From an uncultured Caryophanales bacterium (GTDB taxonomy: Bacteria > Bacillota_I > Bacilli_A > RFN20 > CAG-826), in NCBI GenBank assembly GCA_905197045.1, contig CAJJXG010000014.1:1-38600 (forward strand): a stretch of 38,600 nucleotides of DNA, written 5' to 3'. The notes beneath the pieces are model-generated. The model saw only the letters and a program-made list of their open reading frames with translations, was not told the origin of the DNA and made no database searches. This document shows positions 26,802 through 34,188 of the stretch, piece by piece (positions within the stretch are counted from its first letter, which is position 1; each line of letters begins with the position of its first letter). The position numbers and the translations under genes were made by a program.

Positions 26802-27506
26802 ATGTCAACACACATTAAAGATAGTGCTCATTTTGCAAAAACAGTTTTAATGCCTGGTGATCCTTTAAGAGCAAAATGGATTGCTGAAACTTTTTTAGTT
26901 GATTATGAACTTGTAAGCGATGTTCGTGGAATTTTTGCTTATACTGGCAAAACTAAAGAAGGTAAAGAAATTAGCGTAATGGCTAGTGGTATGGGCTGTC
27001 CTTCAATTGGTATTTATTCTTATGAATTGTTCACTTTTTATGGAGTAGAAAATATTATTCGTATTGGCACAGCCGGAAGTTATCAAAAAGAATGCCATGT
27101 TGGGGATGTAATTATTGCAACTAGCGCTTCTAGTAATTCAAATTTTGCTAATTATTACACAAATAAAGGCTTACACGTCTCACCATGTTCTGATTTTTCT
27201 CTTATGATGAAGGCTTATGAAAATGCTAAGAAAAATAATATTCCAGTTCATGTTGGACCTATTTTTTCTAGTGATATTTTCTATGATCCACAAAAAGATT
27301 TTTATAAAATTCCACAAGAACTAGGAATTTTAGCCGTTGAAATGGAAAGCTATGCTTTATTTTTAAATGCAATGAGACTTCACAAAAAAGCTCTTTGTTT
27401 ATTAACTGTTAGCGATTCATTTGTAAACGATGAAAGAGATTTAACACAAGAAGAAAGAAGTCATAACTTAACAAGAATGGTTAATTTAGCTCTAACTTTA
27501 GCATAA
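26802..27506 (+). CDS. deoD: Purine nucleoside phosphorylase, DeoD type
   Basis: A 234-residue enzyme of the normal DeoD length. It splits purine nucleosides with phosphate to the base and ribose-1-phosphate. Clear family motifs are MPGDPLRAKWIAE (phosphate site), RGIFAYTG, GMGCPSIGIYSYEL, RIGTAG, AVEMESYAL and TVSDSF. AAGGGAG precedes the ATG, 2 nt after the previous stop. Its place behind cdaA joins nucleotide salvage and c-di-AMP synthesis in one transcription unit. Confidence 0.95.
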   Translation: MSTHIKDSAHFAKTVLMPGDPLRAKWIAETFLVDYELVSDVRGIFAYTGKTKEGKEISVMASGMGCPSIGIYSYELFTFYGVENIIRIGTAGSYQKECHVGDVIIATSASSNSNFANYYTNKGLHVSPCSDFSLMMKAYENAKKNNIPVHVGPIFSSDIFYDPQKDFYKIPQELGILAVEMESYALFLNAMRLHKKALCLLTVSDSFVNDERDLTQEERSHNLTRMVNLALTLA

Positions 27507-27520
27507 GGGGTGTGGTTAGT

Positions 27521-28213
27521 TTGTTTTTAAATGCACTTTCAAATATCTTTAATCCTGATGAGAATCCATTAGGTTTTACAATAGCGATAGTATCAATTTG
27601 TTTAATTGGTTTACTATTGATATTTTTAATGATTTTTCCTATTGCCAAAAGACATTACACATTTAAAAATTTTCAAAACATTTACTATAAAGCAATTAGA
27701 AAAATTGCTGATATTAATGACTATTATTTAATTAACAATTTAGTTATTAAAAATAATAATCAACTCGTTTGTCGAATCGATCACGTTTTATTTGGGGATA
27801 AATATATTTACGTTATTAAGGATCGCTATTATCGTGGAGCAATAAGTGGTAATAAAGAAGATTCAACTTGGTTTTTCTATTCTAGCGATGGAAAAAAATA
27901 TGAAATGGAAAATCCAATGAGTATTAATGAAAAGCGTGTTGAAAAATTATCACTTGTTACGCAAATTGATCCATCATTTTTTATAAGTGTGGTTATAATT
28001 AATGATAATTGCGTAATTAAAAACGCTAATGAACTCAATAAAGATAACTCCTTTATTGTTTCAAGAAAGAATTTAAAAAAGATTATTAAGATGGTTGAAA
28101 GACGCGATGTTAAAAGAATGGATCAAAAACAACTTGAATACGCAGTTCAAGATATATCTCGTCTTTATGGCAAACAATCTTATAGTGACACCACTCAAGA
28201 GGATATTTATTAA
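27521..28213 (+). CDS. NERD-like protein lacking the usual catalytic residues
   Basis: About 230 residues with one N-terminal membrane segment (about 18-40), then a domain like NERD (nuclease-related domain). The pattern CRIDHVLFGDKYIYVIKDRYYRGAISG followed by W and M-x-N-P fits NERD, in which I-D-H-V and V-I-E-T-K-N carry the active site. Here E-T-K is replaced by K-D-R, so nuclease activity is doubtful. AAGGGG (27505-27510) is placed well for TTG 27521 but is only 1 nt from GTG 27512, so I favour the TTG start. Being membrane-tethered and cotranscribed with the next membrane protein suggests the two work together. Confidence 0.6.
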   Translation: MFLNALSNIFNPDENPLGFTIAIVSICLIGLLLIFLMIFPIAKRHYTFKNFQNIYYKAIRKIADINDYYLINNLVIKNNNQLVCRIDHVLFGDKYIYVIKDRYYRGAISGNKEDSTWFFYSSDGKKYEMENPMSINEKRVEKLSLVTQIDPSFFISVVIINDNCVIKNANELNKDNSFIVSRKNLKKIIKMVERRDVKRMDQKQLEYAVQDISRLYGKQSYSDTTQEDIY

Positions 28214-28215
28214 AG

Positions 28216-29535
28216 ATGAAGTTTACTCCAATTGTTAATTTTAAAAAAGTTTATCAAAGATTTTTAGATGATGTAGGATTTACAATTAAAATGAGCGGCA
28301 CAATTACTGTTGCTCTTTTAATTATATATCTAATTTTTGCGCTAATTTTAAATCAAATAGGCTCTTTAAATGTATTGTCTTATTTAGAATATTTTCTAGC
28401 AATTATTGGGATATGCCTTGTTTTAGGAATTGTTTCTCCTTTTATTTATAGCTTTTTTGCAATCAATGGGGGATTACATTCTAATGCTAGAGATAAAATT
28501 AAATACACGAGTTTTTTGAAAACTTATTTAATTGGAACTCGTCCACCTTTTAGTGGCCAATTACGTTTATCAATGACTTTACTTAAAGCCATTTGTATAA
28601 ATATACTTCTTACATTTTTAGTAAGTATTATTGTTTATTTCTTTTCCTTAAATAGTGGTAGTGAATTAAATGCTATAGTTAATGAAATAATGGCTGCTTT
28701 TAATTTAGCCGATAGTAATGAAGCTTTAACTGCGATTGAAAATGTAATTTTAAATCATCAAGAATTTATCAAGGAATTATCTTTATTAACTACATTTTTC
28801 CCTTTATTAATTGCGGTTTATTATTTTTTACACACTGTATCACGCAATACTTTTAAATATTATCTTGCAACCTCTCTTGGAGTAAGAACACCAAAACAAG
28901 CAGTTGAGTATATTTTTGTTCGCACTTTAAGAGCACATCGTAAAGATTATAATTTAAATTATTATTATACGGCTTTTCCTTTAACGATCATTTTTGTTGT
29001 ATCTTTTACCTTAAGTTATTTCTTGCTTGGTTATTTTGGCCCTGCTCAAATGAGCATTTCAATTCTTTCTTTAACAGCTATTGTTATTGGAATTATTGTT
29101 TCTCTTCCATTTTTACCAATTATTTTTAATACTCATGAAGAGATGTGGTCTAAATACTGGCTTCTTTTTATGGGAGTATTTTTAGAAAATGCCGAAAAAG
29201 AACTTGCAATGTATAAGATGAATAATGATATGGCAACTCGTTTAGGAGCTGAGAATCTTCAAAAAGCTCAAACCTCTCTTGAATCGCTTAAAAACAATAT
29301 GATTGAAGGTCTTAAAAGCAAAGGCTATGAAGATAGTGATTTTGAAGGTTTAAGCGCTGAAGAAATTTATAAAGGCTATGCTGAAAATGATACTTATGCT
29401 CCTTATCGTAAAAAGATGGAACGTCTTAAAAAAGAAGGGGCTGGCCAAAAAGAAAGTAATGCTAGTTTAGATAATAAAGAAAGCGGTAATAGTGCAACTA
29501 GTAGTGAAGAAAATCAAAACGAAAAGAAGGAGTAG
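28216..29535 (+). CDS. Polytopic membrane protein, unknown family
   Basis: A 439-residue protein with about six membrane segments: two near 28-85, one near 125-145, one near 190-208, and two near 255-305. A long, charged, helix-prone cytoplasmic C-terminus (about 320-439) ends in a Lys/Glu/Ser-rich tail. It starts 2 nt after the NERD-like gene. The Shine-Dalgarno is weak (GAGG 13 nt away), so translation may depend on coupling. I do not recognise the family. Confidence 0.75.
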   Translation: MKFTPIVNFKKVYQRFLDDVGFTIKMSGTITVALLIIYLIFALILNQIGSLNVLSYLEYFLAIIGICLVLGIVSPFIYSFFAINGGLHSNARDKIKYTSFLKTYLIGTRPPFSGQLRLSMTLLKAICINILLTFLVSIIVYFFSLNSGSELNAIVNEIMAAFNLADSNEALTAIENVILNHQEFIKELSLLTTFFPLLIAVYYFLHTVSRNTFKYYLATSLGVRTPKQAVEYIFVRTLRAHRKDYNLNYYYTAFPLTIIFVVSFTLSYFLLGYFGPAQMSISILSLTAIVIGIIVSLPFLPIIFNTHEEMWSKYWLLFMGVFLENAEKELAMYKMNNDMATRLGAENLQKAQTSLESLKNNMIEGLKSKGYEDSDFEGLSAEEIYKGYAENDTYAPYRKKMERLKKEGAGQKESNASLDNKESGNSATSSEENQNEKKE

Positions 29536-29551
29536 TTTTCTTAAAAAATAA

Positions 29552-29577
29552 AAAAAGCTCAGATTTGCAAGCTTTTT
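29552..29577 (+). terminator. Terminator of the cdaA unit
   Basis: AAAAAGCT (29552-29559) and AGCTTTTT (29570-29577) pair perfectly with a 10-nt loop. It contains the TTTGCAAGCTTTTT element also seen, with G for A, at 23168 and 23786. Confidence 0.75.
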
Positions 29578-29813
29578 ATCAAAATTAGAATATTATTATC
29601 TTAAAATTATGGCGTAATTAGCCTAACGAACTTTAATAAAAAAGCTAAGGTTAATTTAATTAAAAAATGTATTTAAAGATCTGCGGGTTGAAATTGGCCA
29701 ACTATCGAACTTTTACAAAAATTTAGAAAAAGTACTCTATGAAGAGGCCTTAAAAATCCGCTTATCTTTAGAAAAATCACGCTTATGTTTTAAGAGTTTA
29801 TAAAGTAAGAAAA
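29578..29813. other. Intergenic region with a possible gene remnant
   Basis: No complete gene. One plus-strand frame (about 29661-29803) reads roughly 45 codons of protein-like sequence (EIGQLSNFYKNLEKVLYEEA in the middle) up to a TAA, but has no good start or ribosome-binding site. It is probably a decayed fragment. Confidence 0.35.
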
Positions 29814-29838
29814 AAAGACCGTTTCGGTCTTTATTTTT
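29814..29838. terminator. Bidirectional terminator behind tRNA-Gly
   Basis: AAAGACC (29814-29820) and GGTCTTT (29826-29832) pair around GTTTC, with A-runs and T-runs on both sides. On the minus strand it ends in seven T and would stop tRNA-Gly transcription. Confidence 0.85.
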
Positions 29839-29893
29839 CGTTTTGTTTTGCTATACTTATCAAGACACATCTATTGATGTGATAAATGCAGTT

Positions 29894-29967
29894 TGGAGCA
29901 AGTGACGAGAATCGAACTCGCATATTGACCTTGGCAAGGTCACGTTCTACCACTGAACTACACCTGC
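29894..29967 (-). tRNA. tRNA-Gly (anticodon GCC)
   Basis: On the minus strand the 74-nt sequence folds as a full cloverleaf. The acceptor GCAGGTG pairs with CACTTGC (one G-U). The D arm contains AGTGGTA. The anticodon loop TTGCCAA sits between GACC-type stems, and the T arm has GTTCGATT. The discriminator is T and CCA is encoded. The anticodon GCC reads glycine codons GGC and GGU. It is divergent from gltX. Confidence 0.96.
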
Positions 29968-29977
29968 GTGCTGAATT

Positions 29978-30007
29978 ATTATAAGATAAAGATAAAATTT
30001 GTGTCAA
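29978..30007 (-). promoter_or_regulatory. Consensus promoter of tRNA-Gly
   Basis: On the minus strand a perfect TTGACA (30007-30002) is followed after 18 bp by a perfect TATAAT (29983-29978). The start of transcription would be a few bases before the tRNA 5' end. It is the strongest promoter by sequence in the window. Confidence 0.85.
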
Positions 30008-30036
30008 CACTTATTTTTAAAAAAATGGAGAATATT

Positions 30037-31704
30037 ATGGACGTTAGAAAAGAATTAGCAGATTACATTTTTCCTTCTATTAAAGAAACAATAGAAGATC
30101 TTAAAAAAAGGTATCCTGAAAGAACACTACAAGAAGGAAGTAAAGTTACTCGTTTTGCACCTTCTCCAACTGGGTTTTTACATACTGGTAGTTTATTTAC
30201 TTCTCTTGTTGCCTATAAAATGGCAAAAGATAGTGGCGGTATCTTTTATTTAAGACTTGAAGATACGGATACAAAAAGAGAAGTTGAAGGAAGTGCTAAA
30301 CTTTTAATTAAGCAACTTCATGATTTTGGAATTATTCCTAATGAAGGTTATTTAGGAGATTCTGAAAGCGGAATTTATGGACCATATGTTCAATCAGCCA
30401 GAAAAGAAATTTATGAAACAGTCATTAAAGAGATGCTTATTAAAGGACTTGCTTATCCTTGTTTTTTAACAGAAGAAGATTTAAAGACTTTAAGAGAAGA
30501 ACAAACTAAAAATAAAGAAATTACTGGTGTTTATGGAAAATATGCTAAATATCGTGATTTAGACGCTAGTGAAGCCTTAAAACTTATAAAGGAAGGAAAA
30601 CCATATGTAATTCGCTTTAAATCTAGTGGCAACCATTTAAACAAGATTAAGTGTCATGATGAAATAAGAGGAGATTTAGAGCTTACTGAAAACGATCAAG
30701 ATATTGTTATTTATAAAAGTGATGGACTTCCAACATATCATTTTGCTCACGTTGTTGATGATCATTTTATGAGAACAAATCTTGTAACTCGTGGAGAGGA
30801 GTGGCTTTCATCATTACCAATTCATATTGAGCTTTTTAAAGCTTTAGGATTTAAGGTGCCAAAATATGCTCATCTTCCAGTTATTATGAAATTAGATAAT
30901 GGCAATAGAAGAAAGCTTTCAAAAAGAAAAGATAAAGAAGCTAGTGTCGATTTCTTCTTAAAGGAAGGCTATGAACCTCATGCTTTGCTTGTCTATTTAA
31001 TGACAATTGTTAATTCTAATTATGAAGATTTTATCGTTCGTGATAAAGACTATAATCTTGATCACTTCAAGATGTCTTTAAAGAAAATGTCTTTAGATGG
31101 AGCTTTATTTGATAATGATAAACTTGATTATTATGCAAAAGAAGTTTTATCAAAAATGAATAAAGAAGAAATTAGTAAAAAAGCTTATGAGTGGAGTAAA
31201 TTATATTCTTTAGAACTAAAAGAGTTTATTGAAAAAGATTATGCTCGTTTTGAAGAAATTTTAAATATTGAGCGTGAAAAGAAAAATCCTCGTAAGGATT
31301 ATGCAAAATATTCTGATATATATCCTGTTATTAAATTCTTTGATCGTGATATTTATCTAAAAATGATTAACGAAACCTCTTTAGATTTTAATCCTGATAT
31401 TTCTAAAGACACGATTAAGCAATTCTTAAATTTATATAAAGAAACGGGTTTTGCATTAAATAATGATGAAAATACATGGTTTATGAATGTTAAAGAAGTA
31501 GCAAGTAAATGCAATTTCTGTACAGATAATAAACTATATAAGGAAGATCCAAGTAAGTGGAACGGGAACACAAACGATGCTTGTGAAATAATTAGAGTTG
31601 CGATGACTTTAAGAAAAGTAACTCCTAATTTATTCGCTATTATGAAAATATTAGGCGAAGAAGAATCTTCTTTAAGAATTGAAGAAGTTATTAAAAGATT
31701 ATAG
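30037..31704 (+). CDS. gltX: Glutamyl-tRNA synthetase
   Basis: A 555-residue class I synthetase that charges tRNA with glutamate. RFAPSPTGFLHTGSL (39-53) holds the HIGH-type motif (HTGS), and KLSKR (293-297) is the KMSKS-type motif. DDHFMRTNLVTRGEEW and YAHLPVIMKLD are further family marks. It is longer than the usual 470-500 residues, partly through an N-terminal extension of about 36 residues. ATG 30037 with GGAG 6 nt ahead is preferred to starts that would run back toward the tRNA. It probably also serves tRNA-Gln through GatCAB, as in most Bacilli (inference). Confidence 0.95.
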   Translation: MDVRKELADYIFPSIKETIEDLKKRYPERTLQEGSKVTRFAPSPTGFLHTGSLFTSLVAYKMAKDSGGIFYLRLEDTDTKREVEGSAKLLIKQLHDFGIIPNEGYLGDSESGIYGPYVQSARKEIYETVIKEMLIKGLAYPCFLTEEDLKTLREEQTKNKEITGVYGKYAKYRDLDASEALKLIKEGKPYVIRFKSSGNHLNKIKCHDEIRGDLELTENDQDIVIYKSDGLPTYHFAHVVDDHFMRTNLVTRGEEWLSSLPIHIELFKALGFKVPKYAHLPVIMKLDNGNRRKLSKRKDKEASVDFFLKEGYEPHALLVYLMTIVNSNYEDFIVRDKDYNLDHFKMSLKKMSLDGALFDNDKLDYYAKEVLSKMNKEEISKKAYEWSKLYSLELKEFIEKDYARFEEILNIEREKKNPRKDYAKYSDIYPVIKFFDRDIYLKMINETSLDFNPDISKDTIKQFLNLYKETGFALNNDENTWFMNVKEVASKCNFCTDNKLYKEDPSKWNGNTNDACEIIRVAMTLRKVTPNLFAIMKILGEEESSLRIEEVIKRL

Positions 31705-31738
31705 AAATAACCAAGAGATATGAGTATAATATCTCTTG
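31702..31738 (+). promoter_or_regulatory. Promoter inside a perfect 10-bp inverted repeat before tRNA-Glu
   Basis: CAAGAGATAT (31712-31721) and ATATCTCTTG (31729-31738) are perfect inverted repeats with a 7-nt spacer. TATAAT (31725-31730) sits in the spacer and right arm, and TAGAAA (31702-31707) lies 17 bp upstream. The hairpin has no T-run, so an operator or promoter reading fits better than a gltX terminator. Confidence 0.4.
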
Positions 31739-31744
31739 CGATTT

Positions 31745-31821
31745 GCTCTGTTGGAGAAGTGGCTTAACTCATTGCCCTCTCAAGGCAACATTCACGGGTT
31801 CGAATCCCGTACAGAGTACCA
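31745..31821 (+). tRNA. tRNA-Glu (anticodon CTC)
   Basis: A 77-nt cloverleaf. The acceptor GCTCTGT pairs with ACAGAGT (first pair G-U). The D arm is GAG/CTC. The anticodon stem TTGCC/GGCAA encloses loop CTCTCAA, giving anticodon CTC for the codon GAG. The T arm ACGGG-TTCGAAT-CCCGT is followed by A and an encoded CCA. It lies 40 nt behind gltX, the gene for its own synthetase. A CTC isoacceptor is uncommon in A+T-rich genomes, which mostly need only TTC. Confidence 0.93.
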
Positions 31822-31834
31822 AAATCTTAAAAAT

Positions 31835-31859
31835 ACACGATAATTATCGTGTTTTTTTT
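31835..31859 (+). terminator. Terminator of tRNA-Glu
   Basis: ACACGATAA and TTATCGTGT form a fully palindromic 18-nt hairpin (31835-31852), followed by a run of eight T. Confidence 0.9.
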
Positions 31860-31913
31860 ATGCTTTTAGAAGTTGCAAAATAGAACTGATTCGAACCATT
31901 GGGCTATTTTTAA

Positions 31914-32081
31914 GTAAGAGTTAAATACGACAAAGAATCTATTAAAGTTAATGATAACAACATTATAGTTACTATTCCATTTAATAGAATTAACCATGTG
32001 GGTAATAAAGTGGGTAATAATATTTTTTCTATCTTATTTAAGCACGAATTAATAATGTGCACAAAAAATGATAAAATTTAA
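31914..32081 (+). pseudogene. C-terminal remnant, possibly COG2865/AlbA_2-type
   Basis: An open frame of 55 codons without a start ends at TAA 32079-32081. Its middle, VNDNNIIVTIPFNRIN, recalls the end of HATPase-like COG2865 (AlbA_2) DNA-binding proteins. The last part reads through the first copy of the 40-bp repeat, and the stop codon is formed by the first bases of the second copy. No start signal or upstream domain is present, so it is a fragment. Family assignment is weak. Confidence 0.35.
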
Positions 32082-32105
32082 GCACGAGTTTATAATATGC
32101 ACAAA
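32041..32105 (+). repeat. Pair of 25-bp repeats, 40-bp period, over the Fic start codon
   Basis: Units at 32041-32065 and 32081-32105 share AGCACGA, then a TAATAAT or TATAAT core and TGCACAAA. The outer GCAC/GTGC of copy 1 form an inverted repeat. In copy 2 the TATAAT (32091-32096) is followed directly by the ATG (32097) of the Fic remnant, so the repeat reaches into the coding region. Copy 1 has a TAATAAT that could be the true -10. Confidence 0.8.
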
Positions 32106-32354
32106 TTACCATTTGATTTAAATCTAGATGATATCGATATCTTGAAAGCTTTATCTAATGCTAATAATAAAATTGGTGAGCTTAATGGATTAGTAAAAGC
32201 TTTGCCAAATCCAAATATTATTTTAAATGCTGTTATTTTATGTGAAGCTAAAGAATCTAGTGAGATTGAAAATATAGTTACGACTTACGACCGTATTTTT
32301 AAAGAAATAATTTATAAAAATTCTTATTTGTATGATTTAATAAAAACATGGTAA
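32097..32354 (+). pseudogene. Truncated Fic-family protein (N-terminal Fic_N only)
   Basis: 85 codons matching the N-terminus of Fic/DOC AMP-transferases: KLPFDLNLDDIDILKALS, then a GELNG-type helix, LPNPNIILN and AKESSEIENIVTTYD. The last part holds the inhibitory motif [S/T]-x-x-x-E-[G/N], here S54-S-E-I-E58-N59, which normally blocks the active site. The reading frame ends at TAA after I-K-T-W, before any Fic core (H-P-F-x-D/E-G-N-G-R). The catalytic part is lost and is not found downstream. The start lies inside the 40-bp repeat, with no Shine-Dalgarno. Confidence 0.75.
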
Positions 32355-32384
32355 GTAGTGGTCTGAAATGTTATTTTGTATTTC

Positions 32385-32430
32385 ACCAAATCACCGAATA
32401 AAATTTAGCCAAATCACCGAAAATTCTTTG
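32385..32430. repeat. Two direct repeats of 23 bp, like those at 15902
   Basis: Units start at 32385 and 32408 and share CCAAATCACCGAA and a following A-run. The 23-bp period and the CCAAAT core match the array in front of the DUF4143 gene at 16025. They lie about 225 bp before the DUF4143 gene at 32657. Confidence 0.7.
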
Positions 32431-32606
32431 TAAACGCCATAAAAATAGTCAATGAAAATTCATACAAAAATATTTTATGAAATAGAATTTACAGATAGCT
32501 CCCAAGTTCAAAATTATTAATTAAATAAGGCATGGCTCTCAAACTCTAGAATATTCAGAACATTCATTAATGAGAAAATGTAAAAATAATAATCTTAGTA
32601 AAAATC

Positions 32607-32639
32607 GGAGTTGAACTCCAAATAATACTAAAATATAAT
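32607..32639 (+). promoter_or_regulatory. Promoter with palindromic operator over the -35
   Basis: TTGAAC (32611-32616), a 17-bp spacer and a perfect TATAAT (32634-32639) precede the gene at 32657. The -35 lies inside a perfect palindrome, GGAGTT-G-AACTCC (32607-32619), so a dimeric protein bound there would block transcription. Confidence 0.65.
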
Positions 32640-32656
32640 ATAGCCATGAGGTAGAT

Positions 32657-33889
32657 ATGATGATAAAAAGAACAATATTTAAAGAAATAGAAAAATCAGT
32701 TAAAAGCAGGCCTATTACTTTAATTACAGGTGCAAGGCAGGTAGGAAAGTCAACAATCGCTTCACTTTTTATAGAAAAAGGATTTTCATATATTTCTTTA
32801 GATAATGGCAGAAATAGAGAACTTGCACAAAGAGATCCCTATTTATTTTTGGAATTAAATAAGTGGCCTTTAATTATTGATGAGGTTCAAAAAGCTCCTG
32901 AACTTTTTGATGCAATCGAAGCAAAGGTGAATGAAGAAAAACTAAAAAATATAAATAATTATGGAATGTATATTTTAACTGGCTCACAAATGTTTAGACT
33001 CATGAAAAATGTTTCGGAATCAATGGCTGGAAGAGTTTCTATAATTCATATGTTACCGTTATCAAGAAGCGAAATTTTAAATCGAGATGAAATTCTATTT
33101 AATTTTGATATTAATAAAATTGAAGAAAGAGCAAGAGAAAATCCTTTCAATATCAATGATGTTTTTAAAGATATTGTTAATGGTTATTTTCCGGAAATTT
33201 ATAGTAATCAAAGTTTAAATCCAGAAAGATTCTTTAGCGATTATGTAGATACTTATATTGAAAGAGACATTAATGAAATTATTAATATTAAAGATAAATT
33301 TCTTTTTAGAAAGTTTATGGAATTACTAGCTTCTTTAACCGGGGAAGAACTTATCTATGATAATTTATCAAAAATAATTGGTGTTGATTTAAAAACTATT
33401 AAATCTTGGATTTCTGTTTTATTAGCGCAAGATATTATCTATTTACTTGAACCATATAATGAATTTTCATTAACAAAAAGAATTGTGAAAAGACCAAAAA
33501 TATATTTTAACGATACTGGCTTAGCTTGTTTTTTAGCAAAAGTTAATGATCCTAATGTTTTATCAAGTAGTTTTCTTAGCGGAAGATTTATGGAAACTTT
33601 CATTATTAATGAATTAAGGAAATCATATATTAATAATGGAAAAAATCCTAATTTCTATTATTATCGTGATAATAATATGAATGAAATCGATTTAATTATT
33701 ATAAATGCAGGCAAGATTCATCTTATCGAATGCAAATCAGGAATGAGTTATAATTTGAAGGCAATTAAATCATTTAAGCAATTAGATAATACAAATTATC
33801 AAAAATCAACTTCGGGAATTATATGTAATACCGATTCTGTTTATCCATTGGATAAAGATGTTTATGTCATTCCTCTTAGCGGTATTTAG
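32657..33889 (+). CDS. AAA_14/DUF4143 family ATPase (copy 4)
   Basis: A 410-residue COG1373-type protein. Walker A is GARQVGKS (25-32), Walker B is PLIIDEVQKAP (71-81), then ILTGSQMF (106-113) and AGRVSIIHMLPLS (124-136). The C-terminal DUF4143 nuclease-like part has YYYRDNNMNEIDLII followed by HLIECKSG, with the D and E-x-K positions kept. GAGGT lies 4 nt before ATG 32657 and 7 nt before the in-frame ATG 32660, so either may be used. Of the four copies its ATPase motifs are nearest the family consensus. Confidence 0.9.
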   Translation: MMIKRTIFKEIEKSVKSRPITLITGARQVGKSTIASLFIEKGFSYISLDNGRNRELAQRDPYLFLELNKWPLIIDEVQKAPELFDAIEAKVNEEKLKNINNYGMYILTGSQMFRLMKNVSESMAGRVSIIHMLPLSRSEILNRDEILFNFDINKIEERARENPFNINDVFKDIVNGYFPEIYSNQSLNPERFFSDYVDTYIERDINEIINIKDKFLFRKFMELLASLTGEELIYDNLSKIIGVDLKTIKSWISVLLAQDIIYLLEPYNEFSLTKRIVKRPKIYFNDTGLACFLAKVNDPNVLSSSFLSGRFMETFIINELRKSYINNGKNPNFYYYRDNNMNEIDLIIINAGKIHLIECKSGMSYNLKAIKSFKQLDNTNYQKSTSGIICNTDSVYPLDKDVYVIPLSGI

Positions 33890-34188
33890 TATTTTATAAT
33901 ATGGAATTTTATTGCTTATAGATTATCGCATTTTATTAATAGCATGACACATTATGTATTGAAATTTTCTAAAATTCTTGTAGTTAATTAAAAAAGTAAC
34001 TTCAAAAGATAAGATTTTATAAACATCCAAAATTATTGTTTTGTTTTCAAATAATATGTGTCGAATTTTCTTAAGATATATCGCTTTGTATCAAGTCTCA
34101 TTTAAAGCATATCCTTGTTCAATTCAAACCATGGCAACTACATTATTAATACTAGTTCAGAAGATAATAGTAAAATGTCTAAAAATGA
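33890..34188. other. Intergenic region without a supportable gene
   Basis: A+T-rich DNA. A 64-codon frame from 34041 has no ribosome-binding site and unlikely composition, and I do not accept it as a gene. A short frame around 34150-34231 (MSKNDLGFGNYLGKSLRN) may be a fragment. Confidence 0.4.
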
